The position numbers were made by a program, and so were the translations under genes. Source: Cycas panzhihuaensis (taxonomy: Eukaryota > Cycadophyta). Taken from it: 64,000 nucleotides of DNA. Below are positions 9,901-19,816 of this stretch, one piece after another. The notes beneath the pieces are model-generated. The model was not told the origin of the DNA, searched no databases, and saw only the letters and a list, made by a program, of their open reading frames with translations. The stretch lies in contig CM041465.1 in the NCBI GenBank assembly GCA_023213395.1, positions 159,285,741-159,349,740 on the forward strand. The letters are read 5' to 3'. Position 1 is the stretch's first letter. Each line of letters begins with the position of its first letter.

Positions 9901-11039
9901 TCTCCCATCTCTAAGTCTACATCAATAGTCTACTCCATAAGCATCACATTTACCTCTTCAAAATGAGAAGAGGTAGGGTCTATTAAAGAAATTAACTCTT
10001 GAGGTTAGGAATGATTAACTAGTGGTAAATCAGATTGTATTACTTTTTAAAAATCCAACCTATGATGTCCATTAGGAAGATTAGGAGATGACCCTATAAG
10101 ATGCTCTAAAATCACCTCGTCATTTTTAGAATAATCAAGGTAGAAGAGATCGATGAGGAGGAGATTTCTTAGTAAATTAGTAGGCAAAGAGGAAGGCCTA
10201 AAACATAAAGAAAAATCAACCAAAGAGTTTGGACAAGTAGGAATAAACATAATGATTGAGGAAACATGAGAGAAAAGAATAGGCTTCTCAATGAACTCCC
10301 AAGTTGAAGTAAAGATTTGATCAAATTCTTGATACCAATGACATTCTTGATTAGATAAAGACATTAGAACAAGAGACAATAGGGAAGCATCCATAGAAGG
10401 ATGAGAAGAAAAAGAAATAGTAGAGACCAAATTCACTTCTTGTATTTTAGTGGAGGTGTTTTCATTACTTTCAAGTGAATCAATATCTTCCCTACCTAAT
10501 TCTAAGTCTAGATGTCAATACAACAATGTCTTCTTCTCATGTCTATTCAACCATGTAGTAAAGAGAGGAGATTAAGAGAAGAGAAATGAAGCATCAACAT
10601 ACAAATCATGTATGCTAAAGTTACATAAGTAGCCAAAGAAGGATTTATAATAGGAGAAGCTAAAGCACTTACCCTTAAAGGTAAACACAAAACCTGTGAG
10701 AAGTGAATCTAAATAGAAAGGGGATCGCTCATATTAATAATTCCACTTATAGGTATTTCTCCATAAGCTACAATATAATATGAGGTTACTTCTTCATTAT
10801 GAGATGAAGAGGAAACCAAAAATTGATTAGTCAAATCCAAAGTATAAGGAATGAATGAAGAACCTAATGAAATAGGAACAATCTTAACCAAATCCACATC
10901 CTTTACTTCTATATTAGTAGAAGGAGCTTTAATGGAAAAGTATTGGCCTAGACCTAGTGAATGAAAGAAGTACTCTTAAGAGTTTGATGATTCACCAGGT
11001 TTAGAAAGAATCTCAATAAGAGGGACTAACTGCTTAATT
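9901..11039 (-). pseudogene. Element A protease-RT linker
   Basis: The linker between protease and RT matches the linker in B and C. The clearest block is VILEHLIGSSPNLPNGHHRL (10047-10120), against FLEHLTSSTPNFALDHHRL in B and LLEHLVGSTPNLPSGHHRI in C. The rest is rich in Ser, Asp and Glu with no catalytic motif. The long open stretch 10047-10436 belongs here. Confidence 0.65.
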
Positions 11040-11260
11040 TATTTTGATTTTCGCTTCACAATTTTTAATTATCCCTCATGGATGAACCTAAGTTCACCAA
11101 AGAGGGAAGAACAAACCATAAATATTTTGGTAATCCATAGTCTACCCAAAAGGATGTTATACTCCAAGTCAAGATCAGTGATAGTTAACTCAGTTAGAAC
11201 TATCTTTTCTTCTAAAGTAAGAGGGACAATGACTTGGCCTAGGGATACCCTTTGATTTAT
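11040..11260 (-). pseudogene. Element A protease, C-terminal half (split by insertion)
   Basis: Minus-strand reading gives RVSLGQVIVPLTLEEKIVL, DLDLEYNILLGRLWI and LFFPLW. This aligns with PLGLVSIPLTLEDKTVLA and NYNLLLG in element C's protease. The N-terminal half lies at 14479-14760, beyond the 3.2-kb copia insertion. Confidence 0.8.
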
Positions 11261-11265
11261 ATCGT

Positions 11266-11497
11266 TGTTGGAAAATAGAACCTATAATAAGATATTCAAA
11301 AGAAAAACTAAATAGAACAAAAGCATCTCCACAGGATTGAATAGTACCCTTAAGGTACCTCCATTGTATTAACAAAACATCATTACAACATATTACAATA
11401 TGATACACAATATTGTGTATTTATAATACGAGTCATAATGGAAGAGTAGGACCCACTTGCATGTGGGGCAAATCAAATGTGCATTAATATTCCAACA
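11266..11497 (-). repeat. Element G 3' LTR
   Basis: Plus-strand termini are TGTTGGAAAA and TATTCCAACA. It matches 14247-14478 along its full 232 bp. A TATA-like tataaataca is present on the minus strand near 11411-11426. A purine-rich AAGGCAAAG precedes the LTR on the minus strand (11498-11506) and may be the polypurine tract. Confidence 0.9.
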
Positions 11498-11795
11498 CTT
11501 TGCCTTAATGTACATTTGGGTTATTTATACTTGAAACACCTTATCCTTGGAAAGTCTTGAAAATGATGTCTTCAACTTGAACCTTGTCTTTAATCTTGTA
11601 GTGATGTCTTTATTACAGAATGATGTCTTCATCTTTATTTTCATCTTCAATTTTTTACTAAAGCCTTTGTAAGATGATATCCTCTGCTTGATTTCCATCT
11701 TTAATTCTGTAGTGATGACGTTGACGTAGCTACTCTAGCAAGTGTAAATTTTGATTCTTTATAATGCCTGGTCTAGTTCAGTTTTGATGTAGATC

Positions 11796-12674
11796 TTATA
11801 AATAACCATCTTCAAATACAACCTGCATGTCATCATTATCTTGTATAAATTCTTGATCACTATGTACAATGGTGATTTCTTCAACCTTTGGAGAGGACTC
11901 TTGATTAACTTGCATACTTTTTGAACTTGAATCAATACTCAAAGAAGGAACATCATTCAGACTTGAATCAATACTTAAAGTAGGAATATCATCAATATAA
12001 GACTCATCCTTTATAGGACCATTGGGTTCATATTCAATTTCTCTTGAGGTCATGGTGTCATCTATATAAACCTTTATTAATTCATCACTTTCAACGTCTT
12101 CATTAGTAGTTATAGTCTCATCAATGCATTCAACCATTGTTTCTTTACATTCAGTAGAAATTTCATTATTACTCATACATTCTTCATCTTGACATGTCAT
12201 TTCATTAGTGTTGTTGATATTTTCTTCATTCATTGTACCTATACCATAACCATAACTGACTCTAATTACCTTTTCAATCATTTGTTGTGTCTCTTTAGGA
12301 GTTTGTTCAAATACTTCCCTTAGAAAATCCCAAGCTTCTTTAGTAGTACTTGTATGTAGAATCATAGGAATGACAAAATGATATTTATAAGAAAGACCAA
12401 CCTCATTGAATACAGTACAAATCATAATGAATGTGTTTCTATCTTTCTTCTCAAGCATTTCTTTTTCTTCTTCATCCTTAGGGATATCATATCCATTAGT
12501 AACAATCTTCCATAAACTTCTAGCTATGAAAAAGCATCTCATTTTAATTGTCCAAAAAAAATAGTCTTCTCCATTACACTTAGGTATCAGAAGAAATGAA
12601 TCCTTTAAATAATATTCATTTGTTTTAGGAACATACATAAACATATCATTATCCTCCATGATTGTAAATACCAT
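11796..12674 (-). CDS. Copia gag-like protein (UBN2 family) of element G
   Basis: This uninterrupted 292-residue frame is the longest in the window. Residues about 25-150 match the copia gag (UBN2/DUF4219) pattern: IPKCNGEDYFFWTIKM, then SLWKIVTNGYDIP, TTKEAWDFLREVF and ETQQMIEKVIRV. The second half is an acidic, Ser/Thr-rich tail with a repeated SIDSSL(N/K)-like motif near the end. No zinc knuckle and no protease follow. Gag forms the particle that packages element RNA. The intact frame contrasts with decay on all sides, which suggests G inserted later than A or that the frame was kept. The start is the first Met of the frame; the third or fifth Met could also serve. Confidence 0.85.
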   Translation of the reverse strand: MVFTIMEDNDMFMYVPKTNEYYLKDSFLLIPKCNGEDYFFWTIKMRCFFIARSLWKIVTNGYDIPKDEEEKEMLEKKDRNTFIMICTVFNEVGLSYKYHFVIPMILHTSTTKEAWDFLREVFEQTPKETQQMIEKVIRVSYGYGIGTMNEENINNTNEMTCQDEECMSNNEISTECKETMVECIDETITTNEDVESDELIKVYIDDTMTSREIEYEPNGPIKDESYIDDIPTLSIDSSLNDVPSLSIDSSSKSMQVNQESSPKVEEITIVHSDQEFIQDNDDMQVVFEDGYL

Positions 12675-14230
12675 TTCCTAATACCACATCCCCTTTTTCA
12701 ATCAACAAACTCACTTATCATTGGTAACTTGCCTATTGATCACTCTCAACAAAATTTCTCATGTCTCATATCTCTCACATCATTGACTTTATTATTATAT
12801 CATTGCCTTATCCATTTCTCATATCACTAAATAGTCACATAGAATCCAAACATGCCACTTCACCAAATCAATGCGTCATAAATTTCACAATGATCATACA
12901 TGCCATATGTCGCTACTAAGATATACACTTCACTTGATTGCCCAAAACACAACTCATGCCATTACACCACTCAATAATTTTGCTTCCCTGTAACTCAAGT
13001 ATCTTCAACAAAAGAAACTCATCCTTCTTTAACCATTCAATTAATTAGAACACATCATCAAACATGCCTCATAACTTGATAGCAGTTGCCCATAAACATG
13101 CTCTCTAATTGCCCTTCTATTGCCCTATCTTGCCCATGTTATATCACCATCTTCTTTGCCCTTAAATTTTCCTTATCATGCCCATAAAGCCCCTTCATGT
13201 AAATCAAATTCCAAGAAGCACTAAGTTGCCATATGCCATCCAACTCATTCATACAAACACATGTATTATTGCTTCATCACCACACTATGGCATTGTCACA
13301 ATAGCTCTCTCATACGAGTACATGTAAGAAAGCACTCAAATTTTCATTAAACAATCACTATCATGCACCTCAAATAACCAATAGAGTTCCAAATACATTC
13401 ACATCAACATGACTTAATGTTATCTCACATTGTAACAATACTCTCCCATACACAACATACACAAGAGAGCCTCAAACAGTCACCTCATATTGCAACATTA
13501 CCCAACTTATGCAAATTACATGCAAGATAGCACTATGCCAATTCTAAATATCACTACTTTTTCACAAATTAAGAGTGCAAAACACTTATATCACCTCATT
13601 ACCATTGCCTCATTCATGTCACCATATCAATATGAATCCCTTAAATTTTTTAAAAAATAAATTCTAAAAAAAATATAGCTAAAAAATACATAAAATATGG
13701 ATGAAAATGATGGCCTCTAAAATATGATTCCAACAGTTTAGACAAAATTGAATTCTGATATTTAGATCAAAAGTTATGCCCCTTTTAAGAATTTCATAAT
13801 TAGGGTTTTTAGGGACTATAATAGTATCTTCTGATAAACTACTAATAACTTTTTATTCTGAACTTTAATGAACCTCAAACTACTTCCATTAAAAAGTAAA
13901 TTAAAAAAATGCATAGAATAAAAAAAAATTGAGGTCATTTGGATACCTGTAGACAAAGTTATGGCTATTTGAAGTTGAGGTTGCATTTCTGTCTCAAAAA
14001 TACGATGATAGAAAAAAAACAAGCTGAAATTAATTCTACTATAATCTTCACACTTTCACCCTAAAATCTATAGTGTGACCACTCAAATTTTATAGAACGA
14101 GCCATTTCGTCTCAATTTTGCCATTACTTTTTAGAAATTTTACCGTTTATTCTCTCAAATATACCTTCAACCCTTGATGGCACCTTTCAAAACATCACTC
14201 TGATACCAAATACAACACCTCTCTTAGCCT
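12675..14230 (-). other. Long 5' leader of element G
   Basis: About 1.55 kb between primer site and ORF with no open frame or motif. The part at 12700-13640 is rich in short CAT/TCA-type words (catgcc, tcatat, cactt), close to a low-complexity mixture. Confidence 0.5.
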
Positions 14231-14246
14231 AGGTGCTTTGATACCA
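14231..14246 (-). other. Primer-binding site of element G
   Basis: On the minus strand TGGTATCAAAGCACCT follows the 5' LTR end CCAACA without a gap. It fits the 3' end of initiator tRNA-Met (TGGTATCAGAGC) with one change. It establishes the minus orientation. Confidence 0.92.
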
Positions 14247-14478
14247 TGTTGGAAAATAGAACCTGCAATAAGATATTCACAAAGAAAACTAAACAGAATA
14301 AAAGAACCTCCACAGGATCAAATGGTACCCTTAAGGTACCTCCATTATATTAACAAAATATCATTACAACAGATTACAATATGATATACAATATTGCGTA
14401 TTTATAATACAAGTCATGATGGAAGAGTAAGACCCACTTGCATGTGGGACAAATTAAATATGCATTAATATTCTAACA
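14247..14478 (-). repeat. Element G 5' LTR
   Basis: On the minus strand this runs from TGTTAGAATATTAATG to CCAACA, 232 bp, matching 11266-11497. TATAAATACG near 14399-14410 is a good TATA box for element transcription. Confidence 0.92.
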
Positions 14479-14760
14479 TCTCTGATAAATCTACTCACAT
14501 GGATCAAAAACCAAAATTTCTAAATACTCAACAAGGCGAAGAGGGATTATATTAACAAATGATCCCTCATCAATAATTACATGCTTAATATTAATATCAT
14601 CCTTTATAATCTTGATATAGAATAGAGGTATATCATTTGGTATATGAGTATAATAGTTAGACAAGGAAGCCAAGTCAAAAGAAAGTGTGGAAGTGGATGA
14701 AGAGACTATGATAGGAGCTCCCAATGCATCAAATAAGAGTTGACATTACTTGGAGCAACA
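14479..14760 (-). pseudogene. Element A protease, N-terminal half with active site
   Basis: Minus-strand frame containing KHVIIDEGSFVNIIPLRL, a retropepsin active site of the D-x-G-S type used by Tat elements (DNGSSVN in element C). Upstream is SSSTSTLSFDLASLSNYYTH. The catalytic Asp is present. The Asn usually next to it is Glu and the second Ser is Phe. The domain breaks at the element G insertion and resumes at 11260. Confidence 0.82.
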
Positions 14761-17278
14761 CTTAAATAAATCAATAACTAAAATACTTGCAGGAATGGTC
14801 TTTAAGTCATCGACTAAAGAGAATGATCTATCCTTTAGACTAGAGGGAATGGACCTAAACTTGATGGGACATAGGAGTATAAGAGGTAAAGAGTCAAGAT
14901 TCCTCACCATTAAATCATCAGATGATTTAGATGGACTTACAATCTTTGTTGTCTCCACCATGTTTATCATTCTCTTGGCATCACCACCTTTGGGAGGTTG
15001 GCAAGATTGATTACTAGTTCATTTTGTTGAAGGATTCAAGGGAGTGATTGACTTCTTCAACAAATTAGAACCCAAAGGCTCATCTTCATAATCTTGAACC
15101 TATTTTTCCATGCCTTTATTGTCTTTATTTACTTTATCATTATGTTGAGGAAGATGATCCTTATGAATCATTTAATCTTGGAATGACTTGGAAGAATGAT
15201 TTGATTGAACATTCATATTTTTAGTGATAGCCTAAACTATAAGATACTCACTTCTGTCATGAGCATCTATTTGATGATATAAACATCATTTTATCTTTTA
15301 AAAAAGAAGGAGGTGGAGGAGGAGTTTGTTTCTTCCTTCCTTTAGTAAGATAGATCACTATTATTTCCTGGGAGGGTTAACTTTGAGAAGGACCATCAAC
15401 ATATAACTTAGTATTGATTGCACACTCTAACAACCTAATAGAAGAAGTTAGGTGATCATAGGTAGGTTTAGGATAAGAAGCCTTTGCGGTTTAAATAGTT
15501 TCTTTAGAAGGAGCATGTTTCCTGATCCTCTTAATACCTACCTGAATCTTAAATATTTATAAAGCGAGACAAGGATCAATAACTTCTTCATAAGTTTAAG
15601 GGCCATGTTTAAGAACTTCAAAATGTATGTATGACCTTAAAGTATTGGTGAATAAAATAAATAGTAGACTAGGATTAAGATGTAAATGGCAAGCATGTAC
15701 TTGGTATTAAAACCTTCTCATAAAGTCTCTAGAGATTTCATCATGGTTTTGTTTAATAGTTGAAAGGGACTTGATGCTTGATTCAAATGGTCTCACTACA
15801 TTAAAATAGTTGATAAAGGAATAAACTAATTATTGAAATAAGAGGACCGAGGCTAAAGGAAGTCAATAAAACCACTCCAAGGCATCACCTTAGAGTGATT
15901 TAGGGAACGAGTGTATCATGACATAATCATATGACATAAAATTTATATAAGTAAGTGCAAACACTTGTATGTCATAAGTAGGGTCTTAAAAAGAGTCACT
16001 TGAGAATTTAGGAAACTTAGGAAGGAATAGAGGCATGGGAGACAAAAGGAACTCATGCAAAAATGGGGACTTCATATAATCAAGAAAATGTTTCCTTAGT
16101 CTCAACATGGTAGAACGTTGAGGCAAGGATGATGGATATGGAATAGAGGAAGGAACAAGTTGTAGTTATTGTTAGGGAATATGATGGGATGGAAAAATAG
16201 ATAAAAGATTAAACCAAGCTGCAAGGTTAACCACATAGTTGGTTTGGGGCATAGGATATAGTAGAAGGATGGGGTTGAATAAAGGAAAAGGAGATAGTTG
16301 TGAAGTGGGTATGGGAATATATGATGAAGAAGTAGGGATGGCAACTCCCAAAACTTAAGATTGACTAATTCAAGCATGAGGATGAACAAGGTAAGTATGA
16401 GAAATATGTTGAGAAGAGGGGGCCATATTAGACACTCTAAGGGAAGGCGAACGAGGTCTAATGCCTTGTGACAACAATGTATGGGATGTATAAAGTAGTA
16501 ATTAAGTCATGGAAGACATAGGATAAAAGGGAAAAACCCTAGTAGTATAGGAATAGATAGGTTATAAACTTGGTGAAGGTAAACCTACTCGAATTAAGGT
16601 AGGAGCATAAGAAGGATTAGGATTACCATGGATAGAAATAGTAGTAGTACCTTCATATGTAGAAGGTATGGTATGAGGAGAATGAGTCTAAACTTACAAT
16701 CAAGAAGACAAGGGAAGAAGTTGGGAATGGGTCAACTTATGATCTTCCACCTCCTATAAAAGAGGAGAATGAGGTCTTGGTGAAGAAGGGTGGGATGGTA
16801 AAGGAGATTGACTGACATCAAGAAAAATCAAAAGCTCTACTTGAATTAACTCATACTTCTCATATAAAGGATCAAATTGATGATGTTATAGTGAGGATGT
16901 TATGGTATGACTCTCTAGATAAAACAAATATTGATAACCAGGAATATAAGGTGGAGTAGGAATCCTAATAAGAATTGAATCAAAACATAATGGATGTATT
17001 TGAATAGGAAGTGGTTCTTATTAAACAAAAGAAGGATATATAAAATAAGGATCACCATGAAATTGAGAGGGTTCTAGATATCTTTACTCTATAAGTATTT
17101 TGTATAACTGAGCTAAGTCTTTAGGAGGGTAGATATAAGTGTCATAAGCATGATGTTCTAAAGATTCAACATAAGATAATGAAACTTCTTGACTGAAATG
17201 TAAAGGTTAAGCTTGAAGATTAGGTGGGAGGCCTTTAAGCCTCAATGATCTCCTAGGAGTGGGTGTTATGTTTTCCAT
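14761..17278 (-). pseudogene. Element A gag
   Basis: The frame starts at ATG 17278 (minus) with MENITPTPRRSLRLKGLPPN, a typical Tat gag opening. A Pro/Ser-rich N-terminal region spans about 16400-17250. The capsid-like Retrotrans_gag domain lies near 15480-15960: GDALEWFY, FINYFNVVRPFESSIKSL and KQNHDEISRDFMRRF. These line up with element C (GDALKWFYRL, FVNYFNVAHLFESGMKSF, GHDEMNRDFVWHF). Stops and frameshifts are frequent. I see no clear zinc knuckle in this copy. Confidence 0.8.
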
Positions 17279-19176
17279 TGATTTAATAAGAGAACAAATA
17301 GTAATCCCTAGTATGATCACTAAAAAAGATGGTGTGTCTCAGGTGGACCTAAATCAAATATCTCTTAATTAACAGAATATTCCTTTTGTTTCAAATTTAG
17401 TCTAGGAGATATAAAGTCTAAGAAGACTTGAGTGACCAACTTTATCTAACTCCTAAGAAGGAGTCTCTACCTAATTATGCCATTTGATTATAATGTCAAT
17501 AAGTAAGATAACAAAAATATAGGATATGCAAGGGTGATTGGATCCACTAGCTTACATAACTAGGTGAAGGAGTTCTAAGTTCAATATTACTGTAACAATA
17601 TCTCTCGTGTCCTTCTTAGGGACTCCTTCCCTTTAATTCTTTCAACCTTTAGAGTTCTACTTGAATGAAGGGGAAGGGCTAAGTGATGATAAAGGTTTTA
17701 CTTATTATTTTTTATTTTTTTTATTTTTTATAAAAATGAAATGAAAGTCAGTCAATGACATTACAAAATCAATCCACTTAGTTTTCAAAATACATGTAAA
17801 AAAACTAAACACATATACAATATTATTTTTAAATATTTTTGTCAAAATATAAAACACACTAAAAAGTAAGACACAAAGCTACTTCATTCGAATGTAACAT
17901 AACTTTTATGTAAAAGGAAACTAACATTAAATGCAACTAATTCCACTTGAAACTATGTATACAAAATTGCCAAGAGATTCAATAACATGTAACATGAATA
18001 AGAGGCTTTTCATCTCAAATGCATGTTATATTTCCTTTAAATAATGATTCTATAATGAAAAGAAAAATTTTAAAGATTTTCTACTATAGTTGTAAATGAT
18101 TTTTTAGACTATTAATAATGCATACAACTAATCATATCCAAATCATAATCCTTATATAAGCAATAAGTTAAAATGTAAAGAGATTCTATTACAATTGGCA
18201 TATAATGAGCTCTAAAGGGATCCTTGAACCTCTGATGATCTAATCAAATCAAGTATATATCATTCATAAATTTAAAATTTTCTTCAAAAAGATAATGAAA
18301 TAAGTGAAATTAAATGAGAACAATATAAAGATTGCTTTCCTATTATGAAAAATCTTGCCTCAGAATAACTTTTATTCTTTTATTTGATTAAATTTCTTGA
18401 AATCCTTCCTTCAAAACTAACAAAGGAGGAAAAGAAACAGTCACCATAGGCTAAACTATAGCCACAAAGAAGCCAAAAGGATGGCAAACCATTTGGAATT
18501 TAGATAGCTATAGAAGAATGGGGAAGAGAAACTATTTTATGAGTGAAAAGATGAGCATTCATCACACTGGTCTTCTCTCTTTTTGTCCCACAAAGGGCTA
18601 ACCTCTTAACCAAATTTGTAAGGCAAAAAATGAGTAAAAATCACCACAAATATCAAAAATAATAATGGGTAGATTTTGAGCATAAACAGTCTCTAATAGG
18701 TAGTGAAATAATAAGAATTTTGAATAGAAAAGATCTTACTAGGAATAAAGGAGTTTTGAGGCTAAAAACCTTGAGAAAAATCAAGAAACTTAAAGAAGTA
18801 ACCATCAAAATTTAATCATCAATGAAACATTAGCCAAAGCATCAAAATCTCCTATTAATTTCACCCATTCTCATATCAAAAGGTAGTCTTTTAAGTCACA
18901 TCAATAGAAATCTTCAAAAGTCTCCAAAAATCTCCAAAAAAGCTCTCTAAATCTTGATCTCTTGTCTCTCAAAATTTGAATGATAGATAACAACTAAGTT
19001 AGGGTTTATTCTAAGCTTGAAAGAGATAATTTTACATCAAATCTGGGTGGAGACATGTAAAATTCTAGTGTACTAGATGGGTTTTTCATGCATAACAGTA
19101 AAAAACTTAATCGATCACATTTTTGGACTAACAAAAAATGCAACTTTACACTAAAAATGTGATTGATCATATTTTT
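17279..19176 (-). other. Element A 5' leader
   Basis: About 1.9 kb between the 5' LTR and gag with no recognised coding sequence. No clear primer-binding site is found next to the LTR. At 19106-19203 copies of a caaaaatgtgatNgat word occur in both orientations, one arm being the LTR end itself. Confidence 0.5.
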
Positions 19177-19644
19177 GGTAGGACCAAAAATACAATAAGT
19201 TAGAGGGTTAAAAGTGGCTCATTAAAAGTCAAAAAATTGATTTTCAATAATGAATTTAAGCATAAATAACTTAATGAATAAGGAAAAGAGACCAAAAGGT
19301 GATGAAAATGATAAGTACAAGCCCAACAACTGATAAAAAATGATAAATTAAGGGTGAAATCAAGATAAAAAGATAGAAAAGATGAAAAATAAAGAAGAAT
19401 TGAATTAAAAGTAATCATGAAAGAGAGAATTTAGTACCATAGGTATCAATCATTGATAGGTGATAGCACAATTATACAAGAATCATCATTCATCATATAT
19501 CATCAATAAAATCAATATAACGTATCATCAAAACATGGCCTAACATAATATAAAACCAAGTTCATCATTTATTTTCTCATGATACCATATAAAAATATGT
19601 TAAAAATTATAAGGGTGAATGAGAGGCTAGGTTTTGATGAAACA
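19177..19644 (-). repeat. Element A 5' LTR
   Basis: Partner of 3096-3563, also 468 bp. The minus-strand start TGTTTCATC is at 19644 and the 5 bp beyond it are catac. Confidence 0.85.
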
Positions 19645-19811
19645 CATACTCATAATTTCTAAAATAAAATGCTAATTTCTCATGAGTTTCATTGTGGTTC
19701 TTACCTAGACTTATAGTTTGACATTACCCCACCTATCGTGACTAACTCATGATTGTCTCACCTTCCTCCAATGCAAGATTTAGTTGTTGGAAATTAGCCA
19801 AACTATGCTAA
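19645..19811. other. Flank between elements A and B
   Basis: 167 bp with no recognised motif. This is the sequence into which B inserted on its left side. Confidence 0.4.
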
Positions 19812-19816
19812 GAAAC
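19812..19816. repeat. Target-site duplication of element B, left copy
   Basis: gaaac directly before the 5' LTR; the right copy at 37037-37041 is ggaac, differing by one A/G transition. Confidence 0.7.

Larger units (their letters stand above)
11266..14478 (-). mobile_element. Element G: non-autonomous copia with gag only (TR-GAG type), nested in element A
   Basis: Two 232-bp LTRs with TG/CA ends, a primer site for initiator tRNA-Met directly inside the 5' LTR, and one gag-like ORF make a complete 3,213-bp element. There is no trace of protease, integrase, RT or RNase H. Such gag-only copia elements are known as TR-GAG and depend on a partner for enzymes. It sits inside A's protease. The 5-bp flanks (atcgt at left, tctct at right) do not match well, so the target duplication has decayed or was never exact. 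Confidence 0.85.
3096..19644 (-). mobile_element. Element A: Tat-like Ty3/gypsy retrotransposon, 16.5 kb, decayed, with nested insertion
   Basis: Two direct 468-bp repeats bound this element. On the minus strand the order is 5' LTR, 1.9-kb leader, gag (17278 downward), aspartic protease, linker, the first two thirds of RT, a second-type RNase H, a PMD gene on the opposite strand, tandem repeats, polypurine tract, 3' LTR. RT blocks such as KDNFPLPFLN and SLMDGF match those of elements B and C, so A belongs to the same broad Ogre/Tat-like group, though its LTRs differ. The rest of RT, the first RNase H and integrase are missing. A copia element (11266-14478) interrupts the protease. Flanks (cttag at left, catac at right) show no target duplication, so an end may have been rearranged. 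Confidence 0.88.

Noticed and set aside
14231-14246. tRNA-Met-like sequence as a tRNA gene (also 48883, 42416, 52249)
   Set aside because: Only the 3' 12-15 bases match, directly next to LTR ends, so these are primer-binding sites.
3091-19649. Target-site duplication for element A
   Set aside because: Flanking bases cttag and catac do not match, and shifting the border by a few bases does not help.
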